Assembly: GCF_024345575.1 (NCBI RefSeq)
Contig: NZ_JAGQBJ010000001.1
Location: 434,001-498,000 of the forward strand
Length of the DNA: 64,000 nucleotides
Direction of reading: 5' to 3'
Source of the DNA: Cyanobium sp. Morenito 9A2
GTDB taxonomy: Bacteria > Cyanobacteriota > Cyanobacteriia > PCC-6307 > Cyanobiaceae
Part shown: positions 48,811 to 58,021 of the stretch, piece by piece
Numbering within the stretch: the stretch's first letter is position 1
Layout: the number at the start of each line of letters is the position of its first letter
Made by a program: the position numbers and the translations under genes
The notes under the pieces: model-generated
What the model was told of the DNA's origin: nothing
Database searches by the model: none
What the model saw: the letters and a program-made list of their open reading frames with translations, nothing else

Positions 48811-51800
48811 ATGGCCGTTTCTCTCACCAGCCTTGAAGTGCTCCTTCAAGACTGGAGAACCCAGCTCACGGCCTGGTCGATCGACGGCAGCCTGCGCAGC
48901 GCGGCCCGCACCGCCCTGCGGCTCCCCGATGGAGCCGATCCCGCGGCGCTCACCGGGCTGATCGCGGCCTGGGCCGCGGGCGATTTCGCCGGTCTCCCGC
49001 CGATTGAGGTGCTCGATGGCTCGGTGCTGCCCGGGGCGGCGGGGGCCTATGCGCTCAGCACGGGCACGATTTATCTCAATGGGGCTTGGCTGGCATCGGC
49101 GAGTGAGCAGCAGGTGATTGCCGTGCTCACGGAGGAGCTGGGGCATCATCTGGATGGGTTGTTGAATGCCAGTGATACGCCGGGGGATGAGGGGGAGTTG
49201 TTTGCAGCATTGATCGTTGAGAAAGAAGATTCTTCTATCGCGTGTATTCGAACCATTTCAGATAACGATCACGCATTATTGCAACTTATTGACGGCAGAA
49301 TAGTAGAGATCGAGCAATCAGTGCCATCCGACTTTGGAGTCAATCTAAACACGCCAAATTATACTAGCAACAGATTTTCAGGCACCACCGCACAGTATGG
49401 TTTCCAATGCACAACATATGCTTATGGCAGAGCGCTAGAAAAAGGTCTATACAGTGCAAATTTTAGCATATTCAACGCCCTCAATAACACCTATCCTGCT
49501 CATGGGGGTCTCTGGGATGATATCACAGGTGTGCAGAGCAAGACCCCCGTTGCAAATTCATTTATTGTATGGGACCCATTTACTGGCGGGACAAATGCAG
49601 AAGGGCATGTTGGCTTTGTTGAGCAGGTATTGGCTGATGGAACCTTGGTGGTAACTGAAGCGAACTACCCATCAGGAAGCACTTGGAGATCAATAAACAT
49701 ATCTCCTGGGACTTCTCGTTACACATCTGCAAAGTTTATTCGACTTGATGGTGGATCAGCGACTCCACCGTTGACCACACCAGAAGGCACTGACGATCGC
49801 TTAAAGCTGCCCATCTTCGATCCAGCGTACTATCTCGCAGCCAACGCCGATGTCAGAAATGCTTATGGGTCATCTAATATTGAAGGTGCTAAATCACATT
49901 GGCTTCAGTTCGGCATAGCAGAAGGCCGGCAAGGCTCATTAGTGTTCAATCCAAAGTATTACCTTCAGCAATTTCAAGATGTTGCCAATGCCTATGGCGC
50001 CACCAACTACGCCGGTGCCATCAGCCATTGGCTGGAGTGGGGCCTGAACTTTGGCCGCAGGGGTTCGGTTGAATTTGACCCTATTTATTACATGGCAGCT
50101 CACCCGGATGTGGAGCAAGCCTATGGGGTGATGAACTTCAGTGGTGCCATCAGTCACTACTACCAGTGGGGCAAGCCCGGTGGCTGGTATGGATCCGAAT
50201 GGATCACGGATTCAACAGCCTTTCAGCTTGGGTATTACCTGGCCAATAACGCAGATGTCAAGGCCGTTACCAACAATGCCAATCAGGAGGTGGAAGCCAC
50301 CCGGCACTGGTATTTCAACGGCATCAATGAAGGTCGCCGGGGTTCTCCAGAATTCGATCCAAAGTTTTATCTCGCCAAGTATGAAGATGTGCGAGCAGCC
50401 TATGGAGACAACAACTATCGCGGCGCCCTAGACAACTATCTGTTGTTTGGTAAAGCTGGTGGCCGAATCGGAGCGGACGATACGCCCCGCACCCTCTCCA
50501 TCAACGATGTTGGTATCATTGAAGGAAGTTCAGGTTCCCAATTCCTCGTCTTTACAGTATCTCTCAATATTGTTTTCGGTGACCCAGTTGCCGTGAGCTA
50601 CAGCACGGCCAATGGAACCGCCACAGATGGCAGTGACTACAGAGCAATCAGTGGCAGCCTGAGTTTCGCTCCGGGAGAAACATCAAAATCGATCAGTATT
50701 GAGATCTTTGGTGACAACACCTTCGAGAGCGATGAAACATTCACAGTGAATTTAAGTGGGTCCTCCAATGCCTCCATCGTCAAAGGGCAGGGTGTTGGCA
50801 CGATCGGTAACGACGATCCGCAGATTGTGAACGAGGGCAAAGCCACCTTCTCCCTTGCGGGCACCCCAACGGTTGGTCAGATCCTTACAGCGTCCAAAAC
50901 TTCAGACGACCCAGATGGGAATGGCAGTTTTAGCTACCTCTGGCAATCCAGTGCCGACGGGAATTCATGGGTCAACATCGGCAGCAATTCTCCCACGCAG
51001 CTCCTTGGTTTTGCCGAAGCTGGCAAACAAGTTCGAGTCAATATCTCTTACATCGATGGCGATGGTTTTGCCGAAGTAGTGTCCGCGCCTCCCCTTCTCG
51101 TCGGACGTGGGGCTGTTCTGGCCGCGATCGCGGGAATCACCGACAACACAGGCTTGATTCAAGGAGCGATCGCCCCCGCAGGTCGCACAGACGATCGCAC
51201 CCCCACGATCACCGGCACCTTTTCAGCGCCGCTTGTGGCGGGTGAATCCGTTCGGATCTTTAACGGAACCAGCCTCCTGGGGAATGCAGTGGTCAACAAC
51301 ACCACTGGAACCTGGAGCTACACCCCCACCCTGCCCATCACACCCGGCACCAGTTATTCGATCACCGCCCGTGTGGCCGATGCCGCCGGCAACCCCGGCC
51401 CCGCGTCAACGGCGCGCCGCTTCACGCTCGATGCCACCGCGCCGCTCACCACCGCAGCGATCACCAGCGTCAGCGATAACGCTGGGCTCCTCCAGGGCAC
51501 CGTCGCCCCGAGTGGTCGCACGGATGATCTGGCCCCCACGATCACCGGAACTGTCTCCGTCGCCCTGGTGAGTGGCGAAACCCTGCGGATCTTCAATGGC
51601 GCCGTCCTGCTGGGGAATGCCACCGTCAACAACTCCGCCAAGACCTGGAGTTACACCCCCACGCTGCCGGCCACTACCGGCACCAGTTATTCGATCACCG
51701 CCCGTGTGGCCGATGCCGCCGGCAATCTTGGCGTGGCCTCAACGGCGCGCAGGTTCACGCTCGATACCACCGCGCCGCTCACCACCGCAGCGATCACCAG

Positions 51801-52904
51801 CGTCAGCGATAACGCTGGGCTCCTTCAGGGCACCGTTGCCCCAGGTGGTCGCACGGATGATCTGACCCCCACGATCACCGGAACTGTCTCCGTCGCCCTG
51901 GTGAGTGGCGAAACCCTGCGCCTCTTCCATGGCAGCACCCTGTTGGGCAACGCCACCGTCAACAACTCGGCCAAGACCTGGAGTTACACCCCACCCTGCC
52001 CATCACACCCGGCACCAGTTATTCGATCACCGCGCGCGTCGCCGATGCCGCGGGCAATCTTGGCCCCGCTTCTGCCGCACGCAGCTTCACGCTCGATACC
52101 ACCGCGCCCTCGATTGTTTCGTCTTCGCCCTTCGATGGGGCCATCGGTATCGAGTCAGCCGCCAACATTCGCCTCACCTTCTCAGAAGACATCCAGCGCG
52201 GAACGGGCACCATTCAGTTGCGTGTCGGATCGGCCGCTGGACCGATCACCGAAAGTTTTGATGCCGCCACGAGCACTCGGATCAGCCTGAGCGGCTCGGC
52301 CGTCACGGTCAATCCCACCAGCAACCTGGCGCCCAACACCCGCTACTTCCTCACTTTCCCAGCAGGTTCCCTGGTCGACACCGCCGGCAATCCGTTCGCC
52401 GGCACCAGCACCTATGACTTCCGCACCATCAATGCCGTTTCTGGGAGCTCCACCAACGACATCCTCTCCTTCACCAGCACCGTCGATCGCCTCACTGGCC
52501 TGGCCGGCGGTGACACCTTCCGGCTCACCTCCCTGAGCCATGCCCTGCTCCCCACCGCAGCGGGCACAGCGATCGATCGGATCAGCGATCTGGTCACCGG
52601 CCTCGACGGCATTGACGCCCCGGTCGCCCGCGCCCTGGCCGCGGCGGTGAACCCCGTGGCTCTGGGGTCGGTGGCTGAGCTCAGCCCAGCGGCAATCGCG
52701 GCGCTGCTGACGACCACCAGCTTCACCGCCCTCACCACCACCTCCAGCGGCGGCGCCGCCACCTTCTCTTTCGCCGATCCAGTGGCCGGCACCCGCACCT
52801 TCCTGGCGATCAACGATGGCGTTGCCGGCTTCTTCGCCGCCACCGATTCCATCCTCGAGATCACTGGGTTCAGCGGCAGCCTGTCGGCGTTGCAGGTGTT
52901 CTGA
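48811..52904 (+). CDS. Large secreted/surface protein: CHAP, 43-47-aa repeats, Calx-beta, Ig-like repeats, bluetail end; one frameshift
   Basis: If one C is restored near 51989-51992, the gene encodes about 1364 residues. Residues 1-130 are a domain with TEELGHHLDGLLN, common at the start of cyanobacterial giant surface proteins. A CHAP amidohydrolase domain follows with candidate catalytic Cys200 (FQCTTYAYG), His266 (EGHVGFVE) and Glu283. Then come five 43-47-residue repeats (FDPxYYL...DVxxAYG...HW...GRxGS, residues 336-557), a Calx-beta domain (560-670), three 111-residue Ig-like repeats (from 770), a Big_5-like domain (PFDGAIGIESAANIRLTFSE), and a C-terminus like bluetail surface proteins (TRTFLAINDGVAGFFAATDS). 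There is no N-terminal signal peptide. As written, the frame ends at 52290. Base composition is mosaic. Confidence 0.75.
51117..52107 (+). repeat. Three 333-base coding repeats (Ig-like units)
   Basis: Units begin near 51117, 51448 and 51781. Units 2 and 3 are nearly identical over long stretches (for example the DNA around 51451 and 51784, exactly 333 bases apart), while unit 1 is more divergent. Each encodes a 111-residue Ig-like domain with TITGTVSVALVSGETLR. Such identity favours slippage, gene conversion or unequal recombination within the gene. The frameshift lies in unit 3. Confidence 0.85.
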
Positions 52905-52980
52905 GCCGTCATCCAACGCTGACCGGCTGCAGGGGCTGAACACAAGCGCCCTGCCAGCACAGGCATCGATGGCCTCTGGT

Positions 52981-53007
52981 CGCCAGCCGGTCCCAGGTCG
53001 GCTGGCG
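52981..53007. terminator. Strong hairpin after the large surface-protein gene
   Basis: CGCCAGCCG and CGGCTGGCG form a perfect 9-base stem around a 9-base loop, 77 bases after the stop. No T tract follows, so it may act as an mRNA end stabiliser or a Rho-free terminator of the weak-tract type found in cyanobacteria. Confidence 0.4.
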
Positions 53008-53049
53008 CGACGGAGCCCACCCTCCCTCACAGAAAGCGCAATATGCCGT

Positions 53050-53055
53050 TACAAT
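53050..53055 (+). promoter_or_regulatory. Possible -10 promoter element for the 58-aa ORF
   Basis: TACAAT is a near-consensus sigma70 -10 hexamer, 29 bases before the ATG at 53084 in a locally AT-richer stretch. No good -35 box is visible at 16-18 bases. Confidence 0.35.
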
Positions 53056-53083
53056 CGGGCAACAACCGTTCACAACAATTCCC

Positions 53084-53260
53084 ATGGGTGAGTTGCTGCA
53101 GAGTACCGATGGCGCCTTCAGCAGCCTCAGCCTCGTTTCCGCCCTGGCAAGTATGGCGGCCCTTGCCTTGTTTGCCCTCTTCCAGAGCGCCAGTGAAAAC
53201 GATGACGACGATTCCACCCCCGGCGGCGGCCTGATGCAGCCAGTGGGCAGCGCCGCCTGA
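53084..53260 (+). CDS. 58-aa single-helix membrane protein, unknown
   Basis: ATG 53084 starts MGELLQSTDGAFSSLSLVSA, runs through a hydrophobic helix (LASMAALALFALFQS) and ends with an acidic patch (ENDDDDS) and a Gly-rich tail. It has its own likely -10 element and sits alone between the surface-protein gene and the HExxH gene. The helix plus acidic tail is a coherent small protein design, but I recognise no family. It may be specific to picocyanobacteria. Confidence 0.55.
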   Translation: MGELLQSTDGAFSSLSLVSALASMAALALFALFQSASENDDDDSTPGGGLMQPVGSAA

Positions 53261-53360
53261 GCTCCGTTGGCCGGACACATCCGGTCGGATCTTCCCGGCC
53301 ACCCTCGCTTCTGAAGGTCACTTGGTGGCCACAAGCTGGTGGAACGCTCCAGCCCCGCCC

Positions 53361-53915
53361 ATGGAACGCCCGCCGGCCTTGCCGGGCCGCTGCTGCAGGA
53401 GACGATCCTTGGAGCTGTTGCTCGCTCTGGTTCTTTCACTGCTGGCTCCGATCACGGCCGCAGCCGCCTCAGACAACCACTGGTGGGCCATTGATCGCCT
53501 CCGCCAGCAGCTTTCTGCCCACGGGGTGCAGGTGGTGCAGCGCAATTGCGGCCAGCAGGGCTTGCAGGGGCTATACCACCGGCCCAGCGACACCATCGTG
53601 ATCTGCAGGGTGCACGACGCTCCGTTGGCGGTGTGGAACACCCTGGCCCATGAAGCCACCCATCGCATGCAGGTCTGCCTGGGCGGGCCGATCACGGACC
53701 CGCGGCACCGCCCGTTGATGCTTACGGCCCTGGCCCGGACCTCGCCAGAGGAATGGCGCTCCCTCCAGAGCTACCCGGCCACGGAGCGCCTCAGTGAGCT
53801 GGAAGCGCGCTACACAGCCCAGCTGCCCCCCGAGCAGGTGCTCCAGCTGTTTGAGCTCTATTGCGGTCGGCGCCCCTCCCAAGGCCTCGCTCATTTCACC
53901 CCTCCCCTGCCATGA
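53361..53915 (+). CDS. Secreted HExxH protein, possible metallopeptidase
   Basis: ATG 53361 gives 184 residues (TTG 53322 adds 13). A basic n-region followed by LELLLALVLSLLAPITAAAA is a signal peptide. The mature protein has WNTLAHEATHRMQVCLGG, an HExxH helix, then Glu-rich SELEARYTAQLPPEQV (possible third ligand) and a late Cys (LYCGRRPS), which could pair with an earlier one. The HExxHxxQxC pattern matches the protein at 41040. The next gene starts at its stop (ATGA). Confidence 0.65.
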   Translation: MERPPALPGRCCRRRSLELLLALVLSLLAPITAAAASDNHWWAIDRLRQQLSAHGVQVVQRNCGQQGLQGLYHRPSDTIVICRVHDAPLAVWNTLAHEATHRMQVCLGGPITDPRHRPLMLTALARTSPEEWRSLQSYPATERLSELEARYTAQLPPEQVLQLFELYCGRRPSQGLAHFTPPLP

Positions 53916-54442
53916 ACAGCACAATTCTTTCTCTGCTGCTGAGCGCCTTGGGCCCATTCAGTGGCTTCGGGGGTGGTCTGCTTCCGGGCCTTGGACTCGG
54001 GATGGGGTCAGGATTCGGGGCCGGTTCGGGTGGCGTCCTCCAGCCGTGGCCGGGCGCCTACGGCGCTGGTTCAGGCCGGGGAGGGGAACCGCTGCAGGCC
54101 TTGCCCGTGCAGACCCTGGCGCTGGTGCGCTGCCTGCACCAGGAGGGGATGATCGGCGCGGAACAGGCCCAGCAGTTGATCGAGCGGCAGGGCTGGCGGC
54201 GCGGCTGGCCAGTCGACTGGGCGAACAGCATCGGTCCCGGCCAGGTGGATCAGATGCTCATCGCTGCCGGGGGCTGCCGCCCTCTGATGGCGGCGCTCCA
54301 GCGCAACGGCAGTCGCGTCGTCACCCAACCGGGCGCCGCGCCCTCCTGGGACGGCAATCCCGGCCATGACCCAGGTCTCAACCCCAGCCAGGGGGGCAGC
54401 CTGAGTGAAAACGAGGGATTCGGCCTGGCGCCATACCGCTGA
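53912..54442 (+). CDS. Unknown Gly-rich protein, about 176 aa
   Basis: The ATG at 53912 overlaps the previous stop. A hydrophobic start (MNSTILSLLLSALGPF) may be a signal or anchor. A Gly-rich stretch follows, then a helical part (QALPVQTLALVRCLHQEGMI and EQAQQLIERQGWRRGW). The end is Gly/Asn/Pro-rich. The two-helix unit recalls small periplasmic helical repeats but is not diagnostic. Coupling with the HExxH gene suggests a shared role, unproven. Confidence 0.55.
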   Translation: MNSTILSLLLSALGPFSGFGGGLLPGLGLGMGSGFGAGSGGVLQPWPGAYGAGSGRGGEPLQALPVQTLALVRCLHQEGMIGAEQAQQLIERQGWRRGWPVDWANSIGPGQVDQMLIAAGGCRPLMAALQRNGSRVVTQPGAAPSWDGNPGHDPGLNPSQGGSLSENEGFGLAPYR

Positions 54443-54481
54443 GCGGAAGCAAGGGGCTCGGCTGGCGAAGCGACCCGCGAC

Positions 54482-55816
54482 CTACTTGATGCCCAGGGCC
54501 TCGGGCAGGTTGGCGCTGGTGGGGTTGTAGATCTTCCTGGCGTTGCCACCGGCCGCAAGCACCTGCTTGAGCAGGGTGGTTTCCGCCGCCCGGTACTGGC
54601 TGTCCTTGCGCGTGCCGATGTCCTCGAGCTTGAGCTTCTGGGCGTCGGCTTCGCTGAGCTTGGCGGACACATCCGGAGCGATGCCGTGGTGGTGGATGTC
54701 GCGGCCGCTGGGGGTGAGGTACTTGGCGATCGTGACCGTCATGCCGGAGCCATCGGAGAGGCCGCGCACCGATTGAACCAGCCCCTTGCCGAAGGTCTTC
54801 TGACCCACCAGCACCGCCCGCTTGTTGTCCTGAAGGGCGCCGGAGAGGATCTCACTGGCGCTGGCGGAGCCCTCGTTCACCAGGATCACCAGGGGGCGCT
54901 TGGTGAGGGCGCGGCCATTGGCGCGCTTGATGTCCTGGATGCCGTCGCGGGTCTTGGTGGAGACGATGATCCCCTCATCAATCCACTGCCGAGCGATGGC
55001 GATGCTGGCCATCAGCAGCCCACCGGGATTGCTGCGCAGGTCGAGCACGTACCCCGACACCCCTTTGCTCTCCAGGTCCTTGACCGCCGCGGCCATGTCC
55101 TTGGCGGCGTTGGCGTTGAATTGTTTGAGGCGGATGTAGCCCACCTTGCTGCCATCGGGGGCCGTGTTGATCTGGTGCTCGACGGCGTGCAATTCGATGC
55201 GCTCGCGCATCAGCGGTGTGTCGATCAGCTGCCCCTTGCGCCGCAGCTGGATCGTCACCTTGGTGCCGGCCTGGCCGCGGATCAGCTTGACCGCGTCCTC
55301 GGTGCTCATGCCCTTGGTGCTCTTTCCGTCGATCGAAACGATCACGTCCTTGGGCTGCACACCAGCCCGGGACGCCGGGGAGCCGTCGATGGGCGAGACC
55401 ACCACCAATTCCTTGGTTTCCTTGTCAAGACTCAGTTGGATGCCCACCCCGGAGAGTTCTCCGGAGGTGTCGATCTGCATCTCCTTGAACTCGCGCGGAT
55501 CAAGGAAACGCGTATAGGGATCGTCGAGGGTCTGGAGCATCCCCCGGATCGCCTCGTAGCTGTCTTTGGTGTTGCCGTAGCTCTTGGCCAGCAGATCACG
55601 TCGCAACTTGCGCCATTGTTCCGGGGTGTATTTCCCCGTGGTGTCCAGGTAATCGCGGAAGACGATTTGCCACGCCTGGTCCATCACCTCCTTGGGGCTG
55701 TCATTGATGAGGCTGGCCAGGCTGGGGGGGACGAAGCTGCGGCCTCCGACCAGGGCGGTGGCGGCGAAGGCGCCCACTCCGGCCAGCACGAAAAGGGTGG
55801 TGCGACCTTTGGCCAT
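54482..55816 (-). CDS. ctp: Carboxyl-terminal processing protease (S41)
   Basis: This is a periplasmic or lumenal serine protease with a PDZ domain. In cyanobacteria one member (CtpA) matures the D1 protein of photosystem II and others have broader roles. ATG 55816 starts MAKGRTTLFVLAGVGAFAAT, an uncleaved or cleaved signal anchor, giving 444 residues (TTG 55852 would add 12). PDZ: SGVGIQLSLDKETKELVVVS and GVQPKDVIVSIDGKST. Catalytic Ser: LVNEGSASASEILSGAL. Lys: GQKTFGKGLVQSV. Which paralogue this is cannot be told. Confidence 0.92.
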   Translation of the reverse strand: MAKGRTTLFVLAGVGAFAATALVGGRSFVPPSLASLINDSPKEVMDQAWQIVFRDYLDTTGKYTPEQWRKLRRDLLAKSYGNTKDSYEAIRGMLQTLDDPYTRFLDPREFKEMQIDTSGELSGVGIQLSLDKETKELVVVSPIDGSPASRAGVQPKDVIVSIDGKSTKGMSTEDAVKLIRGQAGTKVTIQLRRKGQLIDTPLMRERIELHAVEHQINTAPDGSKVGYIRLKQFNANAAKDMAAAVKDLESKGVSGYVLDLRSNPGGLLMASIAIARQWIDEGIIVSTKTRDGIQDIKRANGRALTKRPLVILVNEGSASASEILSGALQDNKRAVLVGQKTFGKGLVQSVRGLSDGSGMTVTIAKYLTPSGRDIHHHGIAPDVSAKLSEADAQKLKLEDIGTRKDSQYRAAETTLLKQVLAAGGNARKIYNPTSANLPEALGIK

Positions 55817-55969
55817 CGTGCGCCGGCTCCTGAGCCTTTGAGATGAACTCAAGCTAGTCCCCGTCCCGGGGGCTGTCGTGGTCGTAGAGCCGAATCCTGT
55901 GCGGAGTCCCCGACTGAATGTGTCCGCTGAAACGTCTCGGTCGTGACCGGGAGGCGCAGGCCCTCGAGC

Positions 55970-57241
55970 TCAGGGATCGACCCAGCGGCCGTCCTCCTTG
56001 ATCAGAGCGATGAGCGCCTCGACACCCTCAGCCTCCGGCACCCGGCGGATCTCGTCACGGCCACGGTAGAGGGAGATGGTGCCAGGGGTTTTGCCCACGT
56101 AGCCGTAGTCCGCATCGGCCATTTCACCAGGTCCGTTGACGATGCAGCCCATCACGGCGATGTCGAGGCCGGTGAGGTGGGCCGTGGCGTTGCGCACCAC
56201 GTGCAGCACCTCCTCGAGGTTGAACAGGGTGCGGCCGCAGCTGGGGCAGGCCACGTACTCCACCATCGTTTTCCTGAGGCCCAGGGCCTGCAGGATCGAA
56301 TAACAGACCGGGATCTCCTTCTCGGGCGCCTCGGTGAGCGAGACGCGGATCGTGTCCCCCAGGCCCTCGGCCAGCAGGGTGGCGATGCCGGCGGTGCTCT
56401 TGATGCGGCCGTAGTCGCCGTCACCCGCTTCTGTCACACCCAGGTGCAGGGGGTAACGGAAGCCTTCGCTGTCCATGCGGTCGGCCATCATCCGGTAGGC
56501 GGCCAGCATCACCGGCGCCCGCGAGGCCTTCATCGAGACCACGATGTTGTGGAAGTCGAGGCGATCGCAGATCTGGATGAACTCCATGGCGCTCTCCACC
56601 ATCCCCAGGGGGGTGTCGCCGTAGGTGAACAGCATGCGCTCGGCCAGGGAGCCGTGGTTGACGCCGATGCGCAGGGCCTTGTCCTGCTCCTTGAGCAGGC
56701 TCACCAGCGGTTCGAGCGTGGACTGGATGCGTTCACCGATCGTCGCCACTTCCTCAGGCGTGAACTCGGTGCGGTTGGGGTCGGGCTTGTCGAACACATA
56801 CAGGCCCGGGTTGATCCGCACCTTGTCGACGTGCTGGGCCACCTCCAGGGCGATCTTCAGGCCGTTGTGGTGCACATCGGCCACCAGGGGCACGGGGCGG
56901 TAGCTGTCTTCGAGGCGCTGGCGGATCTCCCCCACCGCCCGGGCATGGCCCAGGCTCGGCACCGTGAGCCGCACGATCTCGCAGCCGGCTTCGTGCAGGC
57001 GGCGGATGCCGGCGGTGGCGCCGGCGATGTCGAGGGTGTCTTCGTTGATCATTGACTGCACCACCACCGGGTGCTCGCTGCCCACCCACACATCACCCAC
57101 CCGCACACTGCGGGTCTTGCGGCGGGTGATCACCGTGGCGTAACGGGGGTCATTGGCCCAATCACGGGGGCGGCCATCTGGGCTGCCGCCAGGGGTGCCG
57201 CCTGGGTAGGAGGTGTCGGGACGGGCCAGGGTGCCGGTCAT
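55970..57241 (-). CDS. ispG: 4-hydroxy-3-methylbut-2-enyl-diphosphate synthase
   Basis: IspG performs a reductive step of the MEP isoprenoid pathway using a 4Fe-4S cluster, supplied with electrons by ferredoxin in cyanobacteria. ATG 57241 gives 423 residues (GTG 57277 is an alternative). Typical segments are [57 protein letters not shown], cluster Cys in [17 protein letters not shown], and [20 protein letters not shown]. All are present and in order. Confidence 0.96.
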   Translation of the reverse strand: MTGTLARPDTSYPGGTPGGSPDGRPRDWANDPRYATVITRRKTRSVRVGDVWVGSEHPVVVQSMINEDTLDIAGATAGIRRLHEAGCEIVRLTVPSLGHARAVGEIRQRLEDSYRPVPLVADVHHNGLKIALEVAQHVDKVRINPGLYVFDKPDPNRTEFTPEEVATIGERIQSTLEPLVSLLKEQDKALRIGVNHGSLAERMLFTYGDTPLGMVESAMEFIQICDRLDFHNIVVSMKASRAPVMLAAYRMMADRMDSEGFRYPLHLGVTEAGDGDYGRIKSTAGIATLLAEGLGDTIRVSLTEAPEKEIPVCYSILQALGLRKTMVEYVACPSCGRTLFNLEEVLHVVRNATAHLTGLDIAVMGCIVNGPGEMADADYGYVGKTPGTISLYRGRDEIRRVPEAEGVEALIALIKEDGRWVDP

Positions 57242-57286
57242 CGCGCGGGGCCGGGGAGCTGGGACCAAGCCTGTCACAAGCGGGGT

Positions 57287-57901
57287 TCAACCGCCTGAAT
57301 CCAGCGGTGGGGCGAGGTCATCCAGGCGCTTCAGTCGGGCGTGCACCGCCCGCAGGTCGGCGGCGGTGAGCGCCCGGGGGGAGCCCGGTTCGATCGAGCC
57401 GAAGCGCAGCAGGTAACTGGGGTGCAGCAGGGGCATCACCCAGCGCGATCCCCAGGGGCGCCACTGGCCCCGCAGGCGGGTGATGCCGCCTTTGATCCCC
57501 AGCACCCCGTCGAGGGCACTCGCCCCCAGCAGCAGCACCAGGGCAGGGTCCACCAGCTCCACCTGCCGGTCCAGCCAGGGCCGGCAGGCCGCCAGCTCCG
57601 CCGCCGTGGGCTTTCGGTTGCCCGGCGGACGGCACTTGACCACGTTGCAGATGTAGGTGTCCTGGGCACTGTCGAGGCCGGCGGCCACCAACAGAGCCTC
57701 AAGAAGCTGGCCGGAGCGGCCCACGAAGGGCAGGCCGCTGGCGTCCTCCTGGGCGCCGGGGGCTTCGCCGATCAGCATCAGTCGGGCGGAGGGATTGCCC
57801 CGGCTGAGCACCACCTGCTGGCGCCCTTCGGCCAGGGGACAGCGACGGCAGCCGGCGCAGTCGGTGCGCAGGGCCTTCTCGGGGTTGTGAGCGAGGGCCA
57901 T
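57287..57901 (-). CDS. Uracil-DNA glycosylase, family 4 type
   Basis: ATG 57901 gives 204 residues; a longer upstream frame runs into the neighbour and is unlikely. The Cys pattern CAGCRRCPL near the start, a possible later Cys in CNVVKCRPPGNRKPT, and LIGEAPGAQEDASGLPFVGR are the family 4 UDG motifs, which coordinate an iron-sulfur cluster. LLHPSYLLR replaces the classical HPSP motif. Family 4 enzymes remove uracil from DNA, including after heat deamination. It is divergent from aspC. Confidence 0.9.
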   Translation of the reverse strand: MALAHNPEKALRTDCAGCRRCPLAEGRQQVVLSRGNPSARLMLIGEAPGAQEDASGLPFVGRSGQLLEALLVAAGLDSAQDTYICNVVKCRPPGNRKPTAAELAACRPWLDRQVELVDPALVLLLGASALDGVLGIKGGITRLRGQWRPWGSRWVMPLLHPSYLLRFGSIEPGSPRALTAADLRAVHARLKRLDDLAPPLDSGG

Positions 57902-58021
57902 CCATCCCTGCCGGGGAGTGCATGGTGCCGTAGCGAAAAGCCCGACCTGCACCGATGGGGGGCAGGGTATGGGGCAGGATGTCTTTTTCCCAGGCGCTCC
58001 TGCGGTGGAGTGCTGTTTGCG

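Noticed and set aside
51117-52107. Direct repeats suggesting a CRISPR array or satellite
   Set aside because: The period is 333 bases in frame and encodes 111-residue Ig-like domains. There are no short repeats with unique spacers.
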